Shown here piece after piece: positions 50,422 through 51,129 of a stretch of 51,129 nt of DNA (its first letter is position 1; each line of letters begins with the position of its first letter). The notes beneath the pieces are model-generated. The model did not search any database. It worked only from the letters and a program-made list of their open reading frames with translations, and was not told the DNA's origin. Made by a program: the position numbers and the translations under genes. The DNA is from Bacteroidota bacterium (GTDB lineage: Bacteria; Bacteroidota; Bacteroidia; Cytophagales; Cyclobacteriaceae), in contig JACZXH010000017.1 in assembly GCA_022571715.1 (NCBI GenBank), forward strand, positions 1-51,129, given 5' to 3'.

Positions 50422-51129
50422 ATGAAAAAATTAATAATTGCAGCTTATCTGCTTCTCACGGTGAACAGCATATGGGCCCAAACACAATCAGATCCTCAGG
50501 TTATCACGACATCAACCTCCGTCATTGGAAAGGAAACTTCTGATAATGCTTTTCTAATCGATATACAAGTAGGTAGCCCAATAATATATGGTTATCTGGA
50601 GATCAGTGACAAAATTGTAAGTGTACACTTTCCCTATGGTGTACTATATATCAAGAATACCTTTGATGAGACATTGTTTGAGGTTTCCAAAGGGTATTTC
50701 AGTGACAAAATCCTGATCAATTGGACCATTGGTCAGAATGAGGCTGCCGTCACCCAGTTTCGGGTTTACCGGCGGTTGTTCAAGGATTCTAATACGGATG
50801 ATATTATCGATTACATCTTGAAAGCAACGTTACCACGAGATGCGTTTCAGTTTGAAGATACCAACGTTCAGGGTGCAACACTGTATGAATATAAAATAGA
50901 GGCTGTAGGTGTATCTACGATCTCCGCAAAATACCTTACCTATATCACCGGTGTGGGTTATCGGAATCCAACAGGTGTTATAACGGGAAATGTGAGCTTT
51001 AATGGTGGTAGCGCTGTAAAAGATGTTGTGGTAAGAGCCGATCCCCAGGGCGGGACCGCCGTATTTGGCGCCAGTATTCAGTTCGATGGTACGCAAAATC
51101 TGCATGTTCCCATGCGCCGCAATCTCGAA
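50422..51129 (+). CDS. Large secreted protein, 3' end beyond window
   Basis: An ATG at 50422 opens a frame that is uninterrupted to the last base (236 codons). Residues 1-20 are a signal peptide (KKLIIAAYLLLTVNSIWAQ). An Fn3-like segment follows (ILINWTIGQNEAAVTQFRVY). Around 190-225 a carboxypeptidase-regulatory-like strand pair (VITGNVSFNGGSAVKDVVV) leads into SIQFDGTQNLHVP, the usual start of a LamG/concanavalin-A-like domain. This layout suggests a long multidomain surface or type IX-secreted protein. It is probably co-transcribed with the tail-collar gene. Confidence 0.8.
   Translation, partial: MKKLIIAAYLLLTVNSIWAQTQSDPQVITTSTSVIGKETSDNAFLIDIQVGSPIIYGYLEISDKIVSVHFPYGVLYIKNTFDETLFEVSKGYFSDKILINWTIGQNEAAVTQFRVYRRLFKDSNTDDIIDYILKATLPRDAFQFEDTNVQGATLYEYKIEAVGVSTISAKYLTYITGVGYRNPTGVITGNVSFNGGSAVKDVVVRADPQGGTAVFGASIQFDGTQNLHVPMRRNLE

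Overview
The window looks like a chromosomal segment of a Bacteroidota bacterium, probably in the Cytophagales. The evidence is AT-rich intergenic DNA, weak Shine-Dalgarno signals, occasional TAnnTTTG-like -7 elements, many proteins with Bacteroidota-style signal peptides or lipoboxes, a TonB-receptor remnant, and families common in this phylum (DUF2911, DUF2461, DUF885, S41, pirin, YceI). No rRNA, tRNA, CRISPR array, prophage or intact insertion sequence was found.

Layout. 1-3.4 kb: end of an S41 peptidase, a Tat-type FAD oxidoreductase of the sarcosine-oxidase family, and an unusual DapB. 3.5-7.8 kb: a two-gene translesion-synthesis operon (dinB then a short DnaE2/ImuC-like polymerase) behind two tandem 15-bp dyads. 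8.3-16.5 kb: an AraC regulator, small secreted and lipoproteins, DUF2911, a metallo-beta-lactamase-fold enzyme, DUF2461, a secreted protein with an internal duplication, and several decayed genes (cysteine synthase-like, flavoprotein, 2-hydroxyacid dehydrogenase, a membrane-protein stub). 16.7-29.3 kb: peptidases (DUF885, S9), a dienelactone hydrolase, an ArsR-SRPBCC fusion with its own palindrome, a secreted DinB-superfamily protein, a double DUF427 protein, tandem pirins, a methyltransferase and a decayed tandem-CDGSH gene. 29.5-34.1 kb: a complete cyanophycin module (isoaspartyl peptidase, cyanophycinase, cyanophycin synthetase). 34.7-37.2 kb: porin plus two YceI-like proteins. 38.9-45.8 kb: a nitrite-respiration locus: nirK (with fused cytochrome c), nirV and sco1, an orphan 64-aa gene, a PAS histidine kinase, a receiver-CRP/FNR fusion regulator and a universal stress protein. 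46-51 kb: a decayed YefM antitoxin, DUF2809, an M19-like dipeptidase lacking metal ligands, a frameshifted YCII gene, a secreted tail-collar protein and the start of a large secreted protein.

The most coherent system is the nitrite locus. A 13-bp motif, ATGAYAWAARTCA (CRP/FNR-like core TGA-N6-TCA), lies upstream of nirK, in the kinase/usp divergent region and upstream of the porin-YceI operon 7 kb away. The regulator encoded beside nirK has the Glu and Arg recognition-helix residues that read such a core, but it carries a phosphoacceptor receiver domain instead of an Fe-S cluster. I infer a small regulon for low oxygen or nitrite in which the kinase signals through a phosphorylated CRP-type protein.

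Gene decay is prominent. At least nine remnants or lightly broken genes are present, several damaged by a single event (one in-frame TGA, one 4-bp duplication). They suggest ongoing genome reduction, although assembly errors should be excluded for the lightly damaged ones.
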